Assembly: GCA_007130585.1 (NCBI GenBank)
Contig: SLSE01000109.1
Coordinates: 1-16,383 of the forward strand
Origin: Syntrophomonadaceae bacterium
GTDB taxonomy: Bacteria; Bacillota; Dethiobacteria; DTU022
Length of the DNA stretch: 16,383 nt
Direction: 5' to 3'
The notes beneath the pieces are model-generated. The model did not search any database and had not been told where the DNA came from. It saw only the letters and a list, made by a program, of their open reading frames with translations. Below, piece by piece: positions 1-8,454 of this stretch; position 1 is the stretch's first letter; each line of letters starts with the position of its first letter. The translations under genes were made by a program, and so were the position numbers.

Positions 1-1467
1 CTGGTTGAGTTCCGCCAGTGAGGTTTCTATTTCCCTCCCGTAACCATCAATGTTTACCAGCGGGGCCCGCAGGTCGTGAGATGCAATATTGATCATCTGC
101 TCCAGTTCGCGGTTTTTAGCCTGAAGCTGGGTGTTCAGGGCGGCCAGTTTTTCTTCGGCAGCCCTGCGTTCGTTAATTTCATGGTTTAAACCGGTGACCA
201 TGTCTTGCATTTGCCCGGCCATGCTGTTAAAAGTATCGGTCAGGACGCTGATTTCTTTGATCCTGCTCCCGGGGGCGTCAGATTTTTCCCACCTGCCTTC
301 GGCCAGCTCATTAGCAGAAATGTTGAGTTGTTCGATTGATCCTGTCAGCCTGCGGGCAATCAGGATGCTAACCAGGATAATTACAGATAGGGTGATAATT
401 ACCAGGTAAAGGGTGGACCGGTTATTGGCGCTTATCTGGGCCATAAAGTCACTTTCGGGAATAATTGTGACAATCAGCCAGTCCAGGCCGTATGCATCGC
501 TAAAAGGAGCCACAAGGCCCAGCATACGCTGACCGTCCACCGCAAATTCAAACTGGCCGGCTTCAGAAATTGCCCCGTAATCGTCAAAGCGGCTGACCAG
601 GGCCCCGGCCGCCCCCCTGGTGAGAGGATCGCTGCTGATCCCGGAATAGACCCTGTAGCGGGGAGTAATTCCGTCATTAGCCACAAATGGCTTTTCACCG
701 GTGGAAGTGGCAATCAGGAGGCCGGACCGTTCCATGATAAAGCTCTGCCCGCTCTGGCCCACTTCCAGCCCGGCCAGAAAGTCTCCCAGGTGCGACAGGA
801 AGATATTGGCGGCAATAACGCCGACCAGTTCATTGTCCCGGTTGTATACCGGGCGGCTGGCTGAAAGGACCATATCCTGGCCTGTAAAAAGTATGTATGC
901 GCTGCTCCAGGTTTCGGATCCTTTTTCGACCGCCTCGCTGTACCAGGAGCGCATGCGTCCGTCAAAATCGTCAATAGTCTCCAATAGTTCGGTTTTGTTG
1001 CCCTGATCGTCGGTAGCGTACTTGCGGAAAACGCCTTTTTCAAAATCATCGGTGTAGATAACGTACTGTTCGCCTCCGGCTCCCTCCCGGCCGGCATTGG
1101 CCAGGCCCCCGTCGGTATTGCTGAAGTTTATGCTTGTAATAGTATCTATAACATTGATTTGCTCCCAGAAATGACGCTCCAGCATTTCCCGGTCGGTAAC
1201 ATCGAGGGTTCCCCTGCTAATGGCGGCGGCGTTGGCCTGGTTGATACGGTGCGGTATACTTAAAAAAGATTCCAGGTGCTCTTCGATTCGCGAGTTTATT
1301 TCCCGGCGCAGCTGGAATGAAACGTCATTGACGGCTTCCTGCCCGTTACGGTAGGAGATATAACCGACCAGGCTGACGGCAACAACAGCAAGAAATACAA
1401 AGGGTATTAAAATAACAGTTTGCAGGGGGATTTTATAGAACCGTTTGGCGAATGATGATTTCTGCAT
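1..1467 (-). CDS. Cache/HAMP sensor histidine kinase, C-terminus beyond the window
   Basis: The frame reads without a stop from an ATG at 1467 to base 1, giving 489 residues. It is preceded by an AGAGGA-type ribosome binding site. Order seen: TM1 at about 12-34; a large extracytoplasmic region containing GVIAAN and GQSGQSFIM stretches typical of a double Cache sensor; TM2 at about 352-371; HAMP at about 372-425; a charged coiled coil; then a HisKA box SHDLRAPL with the likely phospho-accepting His at 464. The ATPase domain should lie left of base 1. The family senses an external small ligand and phosphorylates a response regulator, but no regulator is visible and the ligand is unknown. A PAS or receiver domain further on cannot be excluded. 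The family call is firm; the role is open. Confidence 0.9.
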   Translation of the reverse strand, partial: MQKSSFAKRFYKIPLQTVILIPFVFLAVVAVSLVGYISYRNGQEAVNDVSFQLRREINSRIEEHLESFLSIPHRINQANAAAISRGTLDVTDREMLERHFWEQINVIDTITSINFSNTDGGLANAGREGAGGEQYVIYTDDFEKGVFRKYATDDQGNKTELLETIDDFDGRMRSWYSEAVEKGSETWSSAYILFTGQDMVLSASRPVYNRDNELVGVIAANIFLSHLGDFLAGLEVGQSGQSFIMERSGLLIATSTGEKPFVANDGITPRYRVYSGISSDPLTRGAAGALVSRFDDYGAISEAGQFEFAVDGQRMLGLVAPFSDAYGLDWLIVTIIPESDFMAQISANNRSTLYLVIITLSVIILVSILIARRLTGSIEQLNISANELAEGRWEKSDAPGSRIKEISVLTDTFNSMAGQMQDMVTGLNHEINERRAAEEKLAALNTQLQAKNRELEQMINIASHDLRAPLVNIDGYGREIETSLAELNQ

Positions 1468-1597
1468 TAAGTTCCTCTTGGTTGACGGTTTTTAATTGGT
1501 TTGCTGATTAATTCTACAAGAACTATCTTATTCCTTTAATTATGGTTTGAGCTTTCAAAACAACATGACTGCCCGGCAAGGCCGACACAGCTTCAGG

Positions 1598-1632
1598 AAT
1601 AAAAGGATGGCCCTCCGGAAAGAGGACCACCC
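1598..1632 (-). terminator. Rho-independent terminator of the formate dehydrogenase operon
   Basis: On the minus strand an 11-bp stem (1632-1622 with 1615-1605, two G-U pairs) closes a 6-base loop and runs into TTTTATT. It begins 36 bases after the fdhA stop codon and lies before the kinase gene, so it separates the two transcription units. Confidence 0.85.
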
Positions 1633-1667
1633 TGTAAGATCACATTGCCTGCTGTATCGCATACATA

Positions 1668-4340
1668 TTATGCTTTTTCGATACTGATAGCGCAGACCTT
1701 TGTTTCCGGGGTTTTCGCCACCGGATCAAGAGCCGCGCTGGTCAGCAGGTTGGTCGGACATTCGGCAAAGTGGAAGCTGAGCGAAGCCACGCCTTCCTGG
1801 CTGTTCCTGGTAATTTTCGCCCTGACCTGCAATTTGCCCCGGCGCGATTTTACTTCGACCATATCGCCGTCACTGATGCCCATTTTCTCGGCATCCTTCG
1901 GGTTAATCCTGATATGTTCACCGCCGCTTAGCTCATCTAACCCTTCCGAGTAACGGGTCATGGTGCTGTGGTACTGGTAGAGGTTACGCTCGGTGGTCAG
2001 GACCAGCGGGAAGTCAAAATCGCAGCAGTCTTCCGAGGGACGGTAACTGATCGGGACCAGTTTGGCTTTACCGGAAGGAGTATTGAATTTTTCAGTGTGC
2101 AGGATCGGGGTTCCGGGATGGTCTTCCGCCGGGCAGGGCCACTGAATGCTGCCTTCTTCCAATCTTGCGTAATTAATTCCCGCATAGCTGGGAGTGAGGG
2201 AAGTCATTTCATTGAATATCTCTTCCGCGCTGTTATAGGCGAAGCCTTCGGCTCCCATCTCGTTGGCGATGGCGCTTACGATCCACCAGTCCGGCTTTGC
2301 TTCGCCAACCGGTTCAATAACTTTGCGGACACGCTGGACGCGCCGCTCTGTGTTAACAACAGTGCCGTTTTTTTCTAGCAAAGAAGCTGCCGGCAGGACC
2401 ACATCGGCCATTTGCGCGGTTTCATTCAGAAAGATATCCTGGACAACGAAGAACTCCAGCTTGCCCATCGCTTCTGTTGAGTGAGCGGCGTTGGCTTCTG
2501 TAAGGACCGGGTTTTCCCCAACCAGGTAGAGGGCTTTGATTTCACCCCTGTAAGCCGCGCCGAAAATCTCGGTATGGGTCAGGCCCGGCTCACCGCTCAG
2601 GGAAACCCCCCAGGCTTCTTCAAACTTCTCGCGTGCCGCGGGATCGGTTACTTTCTGGTAGCCGGTATATACATTGGGCAGAGAACCCATATCGCAGGAA
2701 CCCTGGACATTGTTTTGGCCGCGAAGGGGGTTTACACCCGCCGATGCCTTGCCCAGGTTGCCGGTGATCAGGGCCAGGTTGCTGATTGCCATAACGTTAT
2801 CGGTGCCGTGGGAATGCTGGGTGATACCCATGCAGTAGAGAATCGAAGCCGGGTTATTTTCGGCGTACATTCTCGCTGCTTCGACTACCTTTTCCCGGGG
2901 CACGCCGGTAATATCGCTCACAAACTCGGGTGTATATTCTTCCAGGGACTGCTTGAACTGGTCAAAGTCCTCGCAGCGCTCTTCGATGTATTTCTGATCG
3001 TGCAGCCCTTCCTCGATAATGACGCGGGCCATGCCCATCAGCAGGGCCACGTCGCTACCCGGTTTAATCTGCAGGTAGAGGTGGGCGAAACGGGCCAGGG
3101 GCACTTCCTGCGGGTTGGCCACGATCAGTTTCGCGCCCTGCCGCACAGCCTTTTTAACCTGGTACCCGACTATCGGGTGCGCTTCGGTGGTACTGGAACC
3201 GATAGCAAGAATGCAGGCTGCATCTCCGATTTCGGCAATAGTATTGGTCATTGCCCCGCTGCCCAGCGTTGTGGCCAGACCGGCCACGGTGGGAGCGTGT
3301 CAGAGACGGGCGCAGTGATCGATATTGTTCGTTCCCATCACTGCCCTGGTAAATTTCTGCATTACATAGTTATCTTCCACGTTGCACTTGGCCGAGGCTA
3401 TCGTGGCATATTCACTGCCTTTATACCGGCCCAGTTTTTCCGCTACCAGGGAAAGCGCCTCATCCCAGCCGGCTTCCACCAGCTTACCCTCTTTGCGGAT
3501 AAGCGGGGTGGTCAGCCTCCGGGGAGAATTAACAAAACCCAGCCCGAAGCGGCCCTTAACGCACAGGCTGCCCCCGCTGGAGGGGCTGTCCGGAATAGCG
3601 GTAGAACTTACCACTTTTCCGCCCCTTGCTCCGACCAGGATACCGCAGCCGCAGCCGCAGAATGGACAAACAGTTTCAACCTCGTAGGTTGGTTCAACAG
3701 CGTGCCGGGGAACCAGGGCTCCCACGGGGCAGCGGGTTACACATTCGCCGCAGGTTGTACAGGTGGAGTCAATAATCGGTTTGTCGCCTAAAACCCCGAT
3801 CCTGGTCTCGATCCCGCGGAAAACAAAGTCAATACATTCATCGCCCTGTATCTCTTCGCAGGCGCGAACGCAGATCCCGCAGCGCACGCACCTGTTCATG
3901 TCGCGCAGGTAGTAAGGGTTGGAATCGTCGATCGGATCCGCAAGTTCAGGTGCCCGCATGGCTTTAATCCGGTCTTCGTCGAGACCGATGAAGCGGGTCA
4001 GCTCCTGCAGCTGGCATTTGTTGTTCTGAGCACAGTTCTGGCAGTCGTAATCGTGGTTAAGAACCAGCAGCTCCAGGTTCATCCTGCGGGTTTGCTCGAG
4101 CTCCTCATTGGCCGTGGAAACAACCATCCCCTCCTCGACCGGGGTCATACAGGAAACCGTGGGCCGACGCCCTTCGATATCAACCAGGCAGACCCGGCAG
4201 ATACCCACTGAAGTCAGGTCTTTATGATCGCAGAGGTGGGGAATATAGATATCGTTGGCCAGGGCCGCCCGTAATATGGATGTCCCCGGCGCAGCCTTGA
4301 TCTCTCTACCGTCGATGGTTAGTGTAATAAACTCTGACAT
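1668..4340 (-). CDS. fdhA: Selenocysteine-containing formate dehydrogenase, catalytic subunit
   Basis: Catalyses reversible formate/CO2 conversion at a Mo- or W-bis-pterin centre. The 890-residue reading crosses an in-frame UGA (3300-3302) at residue 347, in the context CARL-U-HAPTVAGL, which matches the active site of selenocysteine formate dehydrogenases (Sec followed by His). Domains in order: [2Fe-2S] domain (C37, C48, C51, C64); His-Cys [4Fe-4S] site (H96, C100, C103, C109); two [4Fe-4S] ferredoxin clusters (C151-C161 and C194-C204 groups, plus C169); the [4Fe-4S] site of the pterin domain (C225, C228, C232, C260); then the molybdopterin oxidoreductase and dinucleotide-binding domains to the C-terminus. 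Length and architecture resemble soluble clostridial FdhA. The ATG overlaps the stop of the upstream NuoF-like gene by one base (TAATG), which suggests translational coupling. Translation needs SelA-D elsewhere in the genome. Mo versus W cannot be told from the sequence. Confidence 0.96.
3271..3302 (-). promoter_or_regulatory. Bacterial SECIS element and selenocysteine UGA codon
   Basis: The UGA occupies 3302-3300. Twelve bases later the mRNA folds into a perfect 6-bp hairpin, GTGGCC-GGTCT-GGCCAC (3287-3271). The GGUCU apical loop is the same as that of the E. coli fdhF SECIS, which binds SelB. Position, loop and protein context all agree, so the UGA is read as selenocysteine rather than stop. 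Confidence 0.93.
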
Positions 4341-6184
4341 TATTTGCCCTCCTCCCTTACTACCGCTAATTCTTTGCTTTCAGGCAGTCCTTCGGAAAGG
4401 ACCTGCACAGCCTGGACCTTTTTCGGACAGACTTCATAACAGGCCGCACAGCGGGTGCAGATATCCTGATCTATGACGTGCGGTTCTTTCTTCTCGCCCG
4501 TAATAGCGTTGACCGGGCAGGCTTTGATGCAACGCTGACAGCCGATGCATTTTTCAGGGTCTATGGTGTACTGCAGCAGGGCCTTGCAAACAAGCGCCGG
4601 GCAGCGTTTTTCAATAACATGGGCTTCGTATTCGTCACGGAAATAGCGCAGGGTGGTCAGGATGGGGTTCGGTGCTGTCTGTCCCAGTCCGCACATCGAA
4701 CCTTTTTTAACGGCAGTGGCCAGTTCATCAAGCAGCTCGATGTCTTCAATCCTGCCTTTCCCTTCGGTGATATCTTCGAGGATATCATACATCTGGGTGG
4801 TTCCCAGGCGGCAGGGGATACACTGGCCGCAGGATTCTTTCCTGGTAAAGTTAAGGAAATAGCGGGCCATGTCTACCATGCAGGTATCTTCATCGACAAC
4901 TACCAGTCCGCCGGAACCCATCATCGCTCCGGCCGAAGTCAGTGAGTCGAAATCGATGGGCAGGTCAAGATGCTCTTCCGGAATACAGCCGCCGGATGGA
5001 CCCCCGATCTGGGCTGCCTTAAACTTCTTGCCATACCGGATTCCTCCGCCAATATCGAAAACAACTTCCCGGATAGAGATGCCCATGGGCACTTCAACCA
5101 GCCCGGTATTGTTTACTTTTCCGGTCAGGGCAAATACCTTCGTGCCCTTGCTGCCTTCGGTACCGACAGAAGCAAACTCGGCCGCCCCTTCGCGCATGAT
5201 CAGGGGAACGTTGGCCAGGGCTTCAACATTGTTTATGATCGTCGGCTTGCCCCAGAGCCCTTCCACGGCGGGAAACGGCGGGCGGTGGCGGGGGACTCCG
5301 CGCCGGCCTTCAATAGATGAGAGCAGGGCAGTTTCTTCCCCGCATACAAAGGCGCCGGCCCCTTCCTTGATCTTGATTTTAAAGTTAAAGCCTAATCCCA
5401 TTATGTTTTCGCCAAGCATTCCGTATTCTTCAGCCTGGCTGATCGCGGTGCGCAGCCGTTTGATGGCCAGGGGATATTCGGAGCGAACATAAATATAGCC
5501 TTCATCTGCATTGACGGCCTTGCCTGCAATCATCATGCCTTCAAGAACGGCATGGGGATCGCCTTCGAGGATACTGCGGTCCATGAAAGCCCCCGGGTCA
5601 CCCTCGTCAGCGTTGCAGACGATGTATTTTTTATCACCGGGACTGTTCAGGCCGAACTGCCACTTCAACCCGGCAGGGAATCCTGCTCCCCCGCGGCCGC
5701 GCAGGCCGGAGCTTTTTACTTCTTCTACAACTTCAGGGGGCGCCAGCTGCAGGGCCTTCTTCAGGCCGATGTAACCGCCGCGGATAATATATTCATCAAT
5801 ATTCTCCGGGTCGATAACCCCGCAGTTGCGGAGGGCCAAACGTTTTTGTTTGCTGTAGAACATAATTTTATCATGATTGATCACTGTCTCCCCCGAAACA
5901 GGATCCTTGTATAGCAGGCGTTCAACAATATTATCTTTTACGAGACTCTCTTCCACAAGCTCCGGGACATCTTCCGGTTTAACCTCGCAGTAAAATATAT
6001 CTTCGGGATAAACGATGAAGATCGGCCCTTTTTCACAGAAGCCGTGACAGCCGGACATGATTATGCGGACTTTATCTTCCATGCCGCGGTTTTTGAGTTC
6101 CCCGGCCAGAACATCCCGGATATCGTTTGCTCCCGATGAAATGCAGCCCGTCCCGGCACAAATCAAAACATGTTTTTCATACAC
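4340..6184 (-). CDS. NuoF-like NAD(P)H/FMN subunit of formate dehydrogenase, with added ferredoxin domain
   Basis: About 614 residues, the diaphorase subunit that exchanges electrons between NAD(P) and the Fe-S chain of FdhA. N-terminus: thioredoxin-like [2Fe-2S] domain with C9, C14, C46, C50. Middle: NuoF core with GRGGAGFPAG (NADH site), a CNADEGDPGAF flavin segment and GAGAFVCGEETALL, followed by an N3-type [4Fe-4S] site ESCGQCIPCR plus a later MCGLGQ Cys. C-terminus: two [4Fe-4S] motifs, CIGCQRCIKACP and CTRCAACYEVCP. Such fused forms are typical of HydB and of NAD-linked formate dehydrogenases, some of which bifurcate electrons with ferredoxin; bifurcation here is only a possibility. Start: the frame can open at a TTG at 6205, but AAAGGAGAG lies inside that stretch, so I prefer the GTG at 6184, 11 bases after the AGGAG core. 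The stop overlaps the fdhA ATG. Confidence 0.93.
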   Translation of the reverse strand: MYEKHVLICAGTGCISSGANDIRDVLAGELKNRGMEDKVRIIMSGCHGFCEKGPIFIVYPEDIFYCEVKPEDVPELVEESLVKDNIVERLLYKDPVSGETVINHDKIMFYSKQKRLALRNCGVIDPENIDEYIIRGGYIGLKKALQLAPPEVVEEVKSSGLRGRGGAGFPAGLKWQFGLNSPGDKKYIVCNADEGDPGAFMDRSILEGDPHAVLEGMMIAGKAVNADEGYIYVRSEYPLAIKRLRTAISQAEEYGMLGENIMGLGFNFKIKIKEGAGAFVCGEETALLSSIEGRRGVPRHRPPFPAVEGLWGKPTIINNVEALANVPLIMREGAAEFASVGTEGSKGTKVFALTGKVNNTGLVEVPMGISIREVVFDIGGGIRYGKKFKAAQIGGPSGGCIPEEHLDLPIDFDSLTSAGAMMGSGGLVVVDEDTCMVDMARYFLNFTRKESCGQCIPCRLGTTQMYDILEDITEGKGRIEDIELLDELATAVKKGSMCGLGQTAPNPILTTLRYFRDEYEAHVIEKRCPALVCKALLQYTIDPEKCIGCQRCIKACPVNAITGEKKEPHVIDQDICTRCAACYEVCPKKVQAVQVLSEGLPESKELAVVREEGK

Positions 6185-6219
6185 CTTGGTCTTCTCTCCT
6201 TTCAATCAACAATACTGTC

Positions 6220-6399
6220 TTAATGTTCCCGGAAAGCGGGACTGTGCGAGTATTTTTCAACAATCTCTTCACGGGCTTTTTTACAGGGATCGCTCTCGTG
6301 GCAGAGGGGGCCTTCGAGGCAGCACTCTATAAATACATCGCAGGGTTCATCCTTGCTGTTAAAGCATTTTTCACAACAGGGGTCGATAAACTTCTCCAT
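6220..6399 (-). CDS. Small Cys-rich protein within the formate dehydrogenase operon
   Basis: A 59-residue protein whose ATG directly abuts the TAA of the NuoE-like gene (TAA|ATG). It lies 35 bases before the preferred start of the NuoF-like gene. It has eight cysteines (8, 9, 12, 20, 26, 27, 33, 39), starting with a CCxxC group, and a charged C-terminal helix (KKAREEIVEKY). It has no signal peptide or membrane segment. The Cys pattern could bind an Fe-S cluster or zinc, and the position suggests an assembly factor or small subunit of the NuoE-NuoF-FdhA complex. I do not recognise the family. Tight packing between two subunit genes and sensible codon use make it a real gene; its role is inferred only from context. 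Confidence 0.82.
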   Translation of the reverse strand: MEKFIDPCCEKCFNSKDEPCDVFIECCLEGPLCHESDPCKKAREEIVEKYSHSPAFREH

Positions 6400-6879
6400 T
6401 TATTCCTGCCCCCCTTCCGGTACAGCCTCGGGTTCAAAGTTTTTAATAATCTTGCTGGTTTTGTCCGGGTCCAGTTTGCCGAAAGTTTTTTCATCAATAG
6501 TCATTACCGGGGCCAGCCCGCAGGCTCCTATACAGGCCACCTCTTCATAAGTGAACTTCATATCTTCGGTGGTTTCCCCCACCCCTACGTCCAGGGTATC
6601 TTTGAGCCTGTCGGCAATTTTGGCCGCTCCGCGTACGTGACAGGCAGTCCCGCAGCAGAGACGGATAATATGCTCGCCCCGAGGATGAAGGTGAAAGCGG
6701 GCATAAAAAGTGGCTACGCCGAACACCTTTGCTTCCGGCACTTTAACAAACCTGGATACTTCTTTCATCGCTTCTTCAGGCAGGTAGCCGAGCTCTTCCT
6801 GCACATCCTGCAGCACCGGAATTAACTCGTTTCGCTCGCCTTTATATGAAGCAAAGACAGAATTTAATTGTTCTTCCAT
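6400..6879 (-). CDS. NuoE-like [2Fe-2S] subunit of formate dehydrogenase
   Basis: 159 residues, about the normal length for a NuoE/HydC-type subunit. An N-terminal helical part (ELGYLPEEAM, then VFGVATFYARFHL) is followed by a thioredoxin-like domain with the cluster ligands C75 and C80 (CCGTAC) and C116 and C120 (CIGAC). It pairs with the NuoF-like subunit and carries one [2Fe-2S] cluster in the cytoplasm. It is the first gene of the operon. The start at 6879 follows GGGGAG at good spacing. The acidic tail (EPEAVPEGGQE) is variable in the family. Its partner is the formate dehydrogenase rather than a hydrogenase, judging by the next genes. Confidence 0.94.
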   Translation of the reverse strand: MEEQLNSVFASYKGERNELIPVLQDVQEELGYLPEEAMKEVSRFVKVPEAKVFGVATFYARFHLHPRGEHIIRLCCGTACHVRGAAKIADRLKDTLDVGVGETTEDMKFTYEEVACIGACGLAPVMTIDEKTFGKLDPDKTSKIIKNFEPEAVPEGGQE

Positions 6880-7110
6880 GAAATCACTCCCCTTACCGCT
6901 TTTCTTAGTTTGCTGTTATCCTGATCAGATTCTATAACTACCTGCTCATAAACAGACCTGTTTTTATTCTCTTTTTGTTCAAGTGAATCCTGCCACTTAT
7001 AGATGAAATTATGAACAAAACAAATAGACGCAATAGACTGTCTAGCCAGCAAAGATTGACTAGTGGCACGAGTCGCCCGGGAGAAGGGGGCCCATCAATT
7101 AATTCAAGCC
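6880..7110 (-). other. Long untranslated leader of the formate dehydrogenase operon
   Basis: About 230 bases separate the predicted transcription start (near 7110) from the NuoE-like ATG. No convincing gene lies here. It holds several small dyads on the transcript: AAACAG-GT-CTGTTT (6963-6950), a short AAGTG/CACTT hairpin, and a GC-rich patch at about 7070-7093. I cannot match it to a known riboswitch class by eye. A weaker alternative promoter (TTGTTT, 16 bases, TATAAG) also lies inside it. Confidence 0.4.
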
Positions 7111-7117
7111 AAATCAA

Positions 7118-7146
7118 ATTTTAAAGGGTATTAAAAAGAATGTAAA
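7118..7146 (-). promoter_or_regulatory. Sigma-A-type promoter for the formate dehydrogenase operon
   Basis: On the minus strand TTTACA (7146-7141), a 17-base spacer and TAAAAT (7123-7118), five of six matches in each box. It faces the operon starting at 6879 and lies back to back with the ferritin promoter, the two -35 boxes being 49 bases apart. Confidence 0.65.
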
Positions 7147-7195
7147 AAAAGGATAAAAGATAACGGTTCCCACCACTGTCAGTTGTCAAATGTTA

Positions 7196-7224
7196 TTGCA
7201 AATATTAAGGAAACGTAATATAAT
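7196..7224 (+). promoter_or_regulatory. Sigma-A-type promoter for ferritin
   Basis: TTGCAA (7196-7201), a 17-base spacer and a perfect TATAAT (7219-7224). The predicted start leaves a leader of about 80 bases that contains an AAAGAGC/GCTCTTT dyad (about 7231-7253). A direct repeat TGTCA-GT-TGTCA lies just upstream and could bind a regulator. No clear Fur or PerR box is seen. Confidence 0.75.
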
Positions 7225-7311
7225 GAGGAGAAAGAGCCCGCAAAGAGCTCTTTACAGGCAGGCAGTGAATTAATGTGTTTTTAAATTGTTATACGACAAG
7301 GAGGAACTGTT

Positions 7312-7818
7312 ATGTTATCTGAAAAATTATTGATGAAGTTAAACGAACAGATCACCCACGAGTTCTTTTCTGCGCACTATTACCTGGCAATGGCGGCCTA
7401 CTTCAAGAAGGAAGACCTGGACGGCTTTGCCAACTTCTTCATCGTGCAGGCCGAGGAAGAAAGATTTCATGCCATGAAGTTTTTCGAGTTTATCAACGAC
7501 CAGGGCGAGGAAGCCATTATCAGCGGTTTTCAAAACCCGAAACGGGATTTTGAGTCGGCGGAAGAAATTTTCAGCCTGGCCCTGGAGCATGAAAAGCTGG
7601 TCAGCAGCCTGATTAATGACCTGATGGAACTGGCCCAGGAAGATAAGCACTACCCCAGCATCAGTTTTCTGCAGTGGTTTATTGATGAACAGGTGGAAGA
7701 AGAAGCAAGCATGAGCAAACTTTTAAACCAGCTCAGGCGGGTTGGTGAAAAAGGTCACGGCATTTTGATGCTGGACAGGGAGCTGGGGGCGAGAACGTTT
7801 AGCCCTGAAGCAGAGTAA
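7312..7818 (+). CDS. ftnA: Ferritin (non-haem, FtnA type)
   Basis: 168-residue ferritin that oxidises Fe(II) and stores it as ferric mineral in a 24-subunit cytoplasmic shell. Ferroxidase ligands fall at the same numbers as in bacterial FtnA: E17, E50, H53, E94 and E130, with Y24 and E49 also present. The QWFIDEQVEEE helix is typical. No haem-ligand Met in the bacterioferritin position is evident, so FtnA is preferred over Bfr. The start is fixed by AAGGAGG seven bases before the ATG. The gene has its own promoter and terminator and is divergent from the formate dehydrogenase operon. Shared control is possible but not shown. Confidence 0.96.
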   Translation: MLSEKLLMKLNEQITHEFFSAHYYLAMAAYFKKEDLDGFANFFIVQAEEERFHAMKFFEFINDQGEEAIISGFQNPKRDFESAEEIFSLALEHEKLVSSLINDLMELAQEDKHYPSISFLQWFIDEQVEEEASMSKLLNQLRRVGEKGHGILMLDRELGARTFSPEAE

Positions 7819-7841
7819 TTTTTATAACCAGGTGAAGAGAA

Positions 7842-7868
7842 ACGGGGCCTGAGCCGGCCCCGTTTTTT
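7842..7868 (+). terminator. Rho-independent terminator of ferritin
   Basis: ACGGGGCC (7842-7849), a 6-base loop and GGCCCCGT (7856-7863), followed by six T. It may also work for the convergent DUF2284 gene, whose stop codon overlaps the T run, although the T-rich stretch on that side (TTTCTCTT) is weaker. Confidence 0.93.
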
Positions 7869-8406
7869 ATTCAACCATCAGGAAAGCGTAACGGTTCATT
7901 TCCCTGTTGTAATCGTCCAGCACTTCGATCGGGTAACCGGCGCCGCGAACTGTAGAGAAGACATCTACGGCAAGCGATTCGGGCCCGGGGCGGGCATCTT
8001 CCTTGTTAACACATTTCTCCCGGGTACCGGCGCATCTTTCGCAAAGACGGCATTCATCCATAAACAGCATCATAGCTTTGTGGTACCCGGCCCAGAAAAC
8101 CTCCCTCTCGAGTTTCAGCAGTTCTTTACTGACTTCCCTGCTCCAGGGTACCCGGTCTTCGGGTCGGTCCACTTTTTTTGCGAAATGGAAAATTACCGCA
8201 TCGCTGTATTCCGCAAAGAAGGCCCGGCACTCTTCTACTGATGGCACCTGCGGAGGGCAGGAACCTTTTTTGCCGTAACTGGAGCAGCCAAACATGCACT
8301 TGAAACGCACCCAGTTGGCAACTTCTATTTGGGAAGCCCTGATCCAGCAGTAGTCTTTAAAATTTAAACGCTCGAATATTGTTTCAAGCCTGTTCCGATC
8401 AATAAT
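7867..8406 (-). CDS. DUF2284-type Cys-rich (putative metal-binding) protein, probable AUU start
   Basis: About 179 residues. It has the Cys pattern of DUF2284 predicted metal-binding proteins: CMFGCSSYGKKGSCPP in the N-terminal half and CRLCERCAGTREKC in the second half, followed by a GYPIEVL segment. The cysteines suggest Fe-S or metal binding; no reaction is established to my knowledge. It is cytoplasmic, with no signal or TM. It follows the Mo hydroxylase operon on the same strand after a gap of about 130 bases, and may be co-transcribed. Start choice: the frame also allows a GTG at 8454, but that has no ribosome site. The strong AAAGGAGG ends at 8414, and the only codon at proper spacing is an AUU at 8406. 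The family call is from memory of the motif. Confidence 0.82.
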   Translation of the reverse strand: MIDRNRLETIFERLNFKDYCWIRASQIEVANWVRFKCMFGCSSYGKKGSCPPQVPSVEECRAFFAEYSDAVIFHFAKKVDRPEDRVPWSREVSKELLKLEREVFWAGYHKAMMLFMDECRLCERCAGTREKCVNKEDARPGPESLAVDVFSTVRGAGYPIEVLDDYNREMNRYAFLMVE

Positions 8407-8421
8407 TAAATGGCCTCCTTT
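8404..8421 (-). promoter_or_regulatory. Ribosome binding site that points to an AUU start
   Basis: AAAGGAGG (8421-8414), seven bases, then ATT (8406-8404) in frame with the DUF2284 protein. No ATG, GTG or TTG in that frame lies within range of this site. The GTG upstream lies 32 bases before the site. Confidence 0.6.
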
Positions 8422-8454
8422 CAGCCGGCACGCACGGCAATAAAGCCTGCGCAC

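Noticed and set aside
3287..3300. fdhA as two genes or a nonsense-mutated pseudogene
   Set aside because: Both frames are in phase, and the UGA lies exactly at the conserved selenocysteine position with a SECIS hairpin behind it.
2481..3791. Plus-strand 436-codon open frame
   Set aside because: It lies entirely opposite fdhA, has no family features, and is explained as an antisense shadow of GC-biased codons.
6864..7052. Minus-strand 62-codon frame before the NuoE-like gene
   Set aside because: It overlaps the real NuoE-like start, covers the leader, has no ribosome binding site, and its composition does not look coding.
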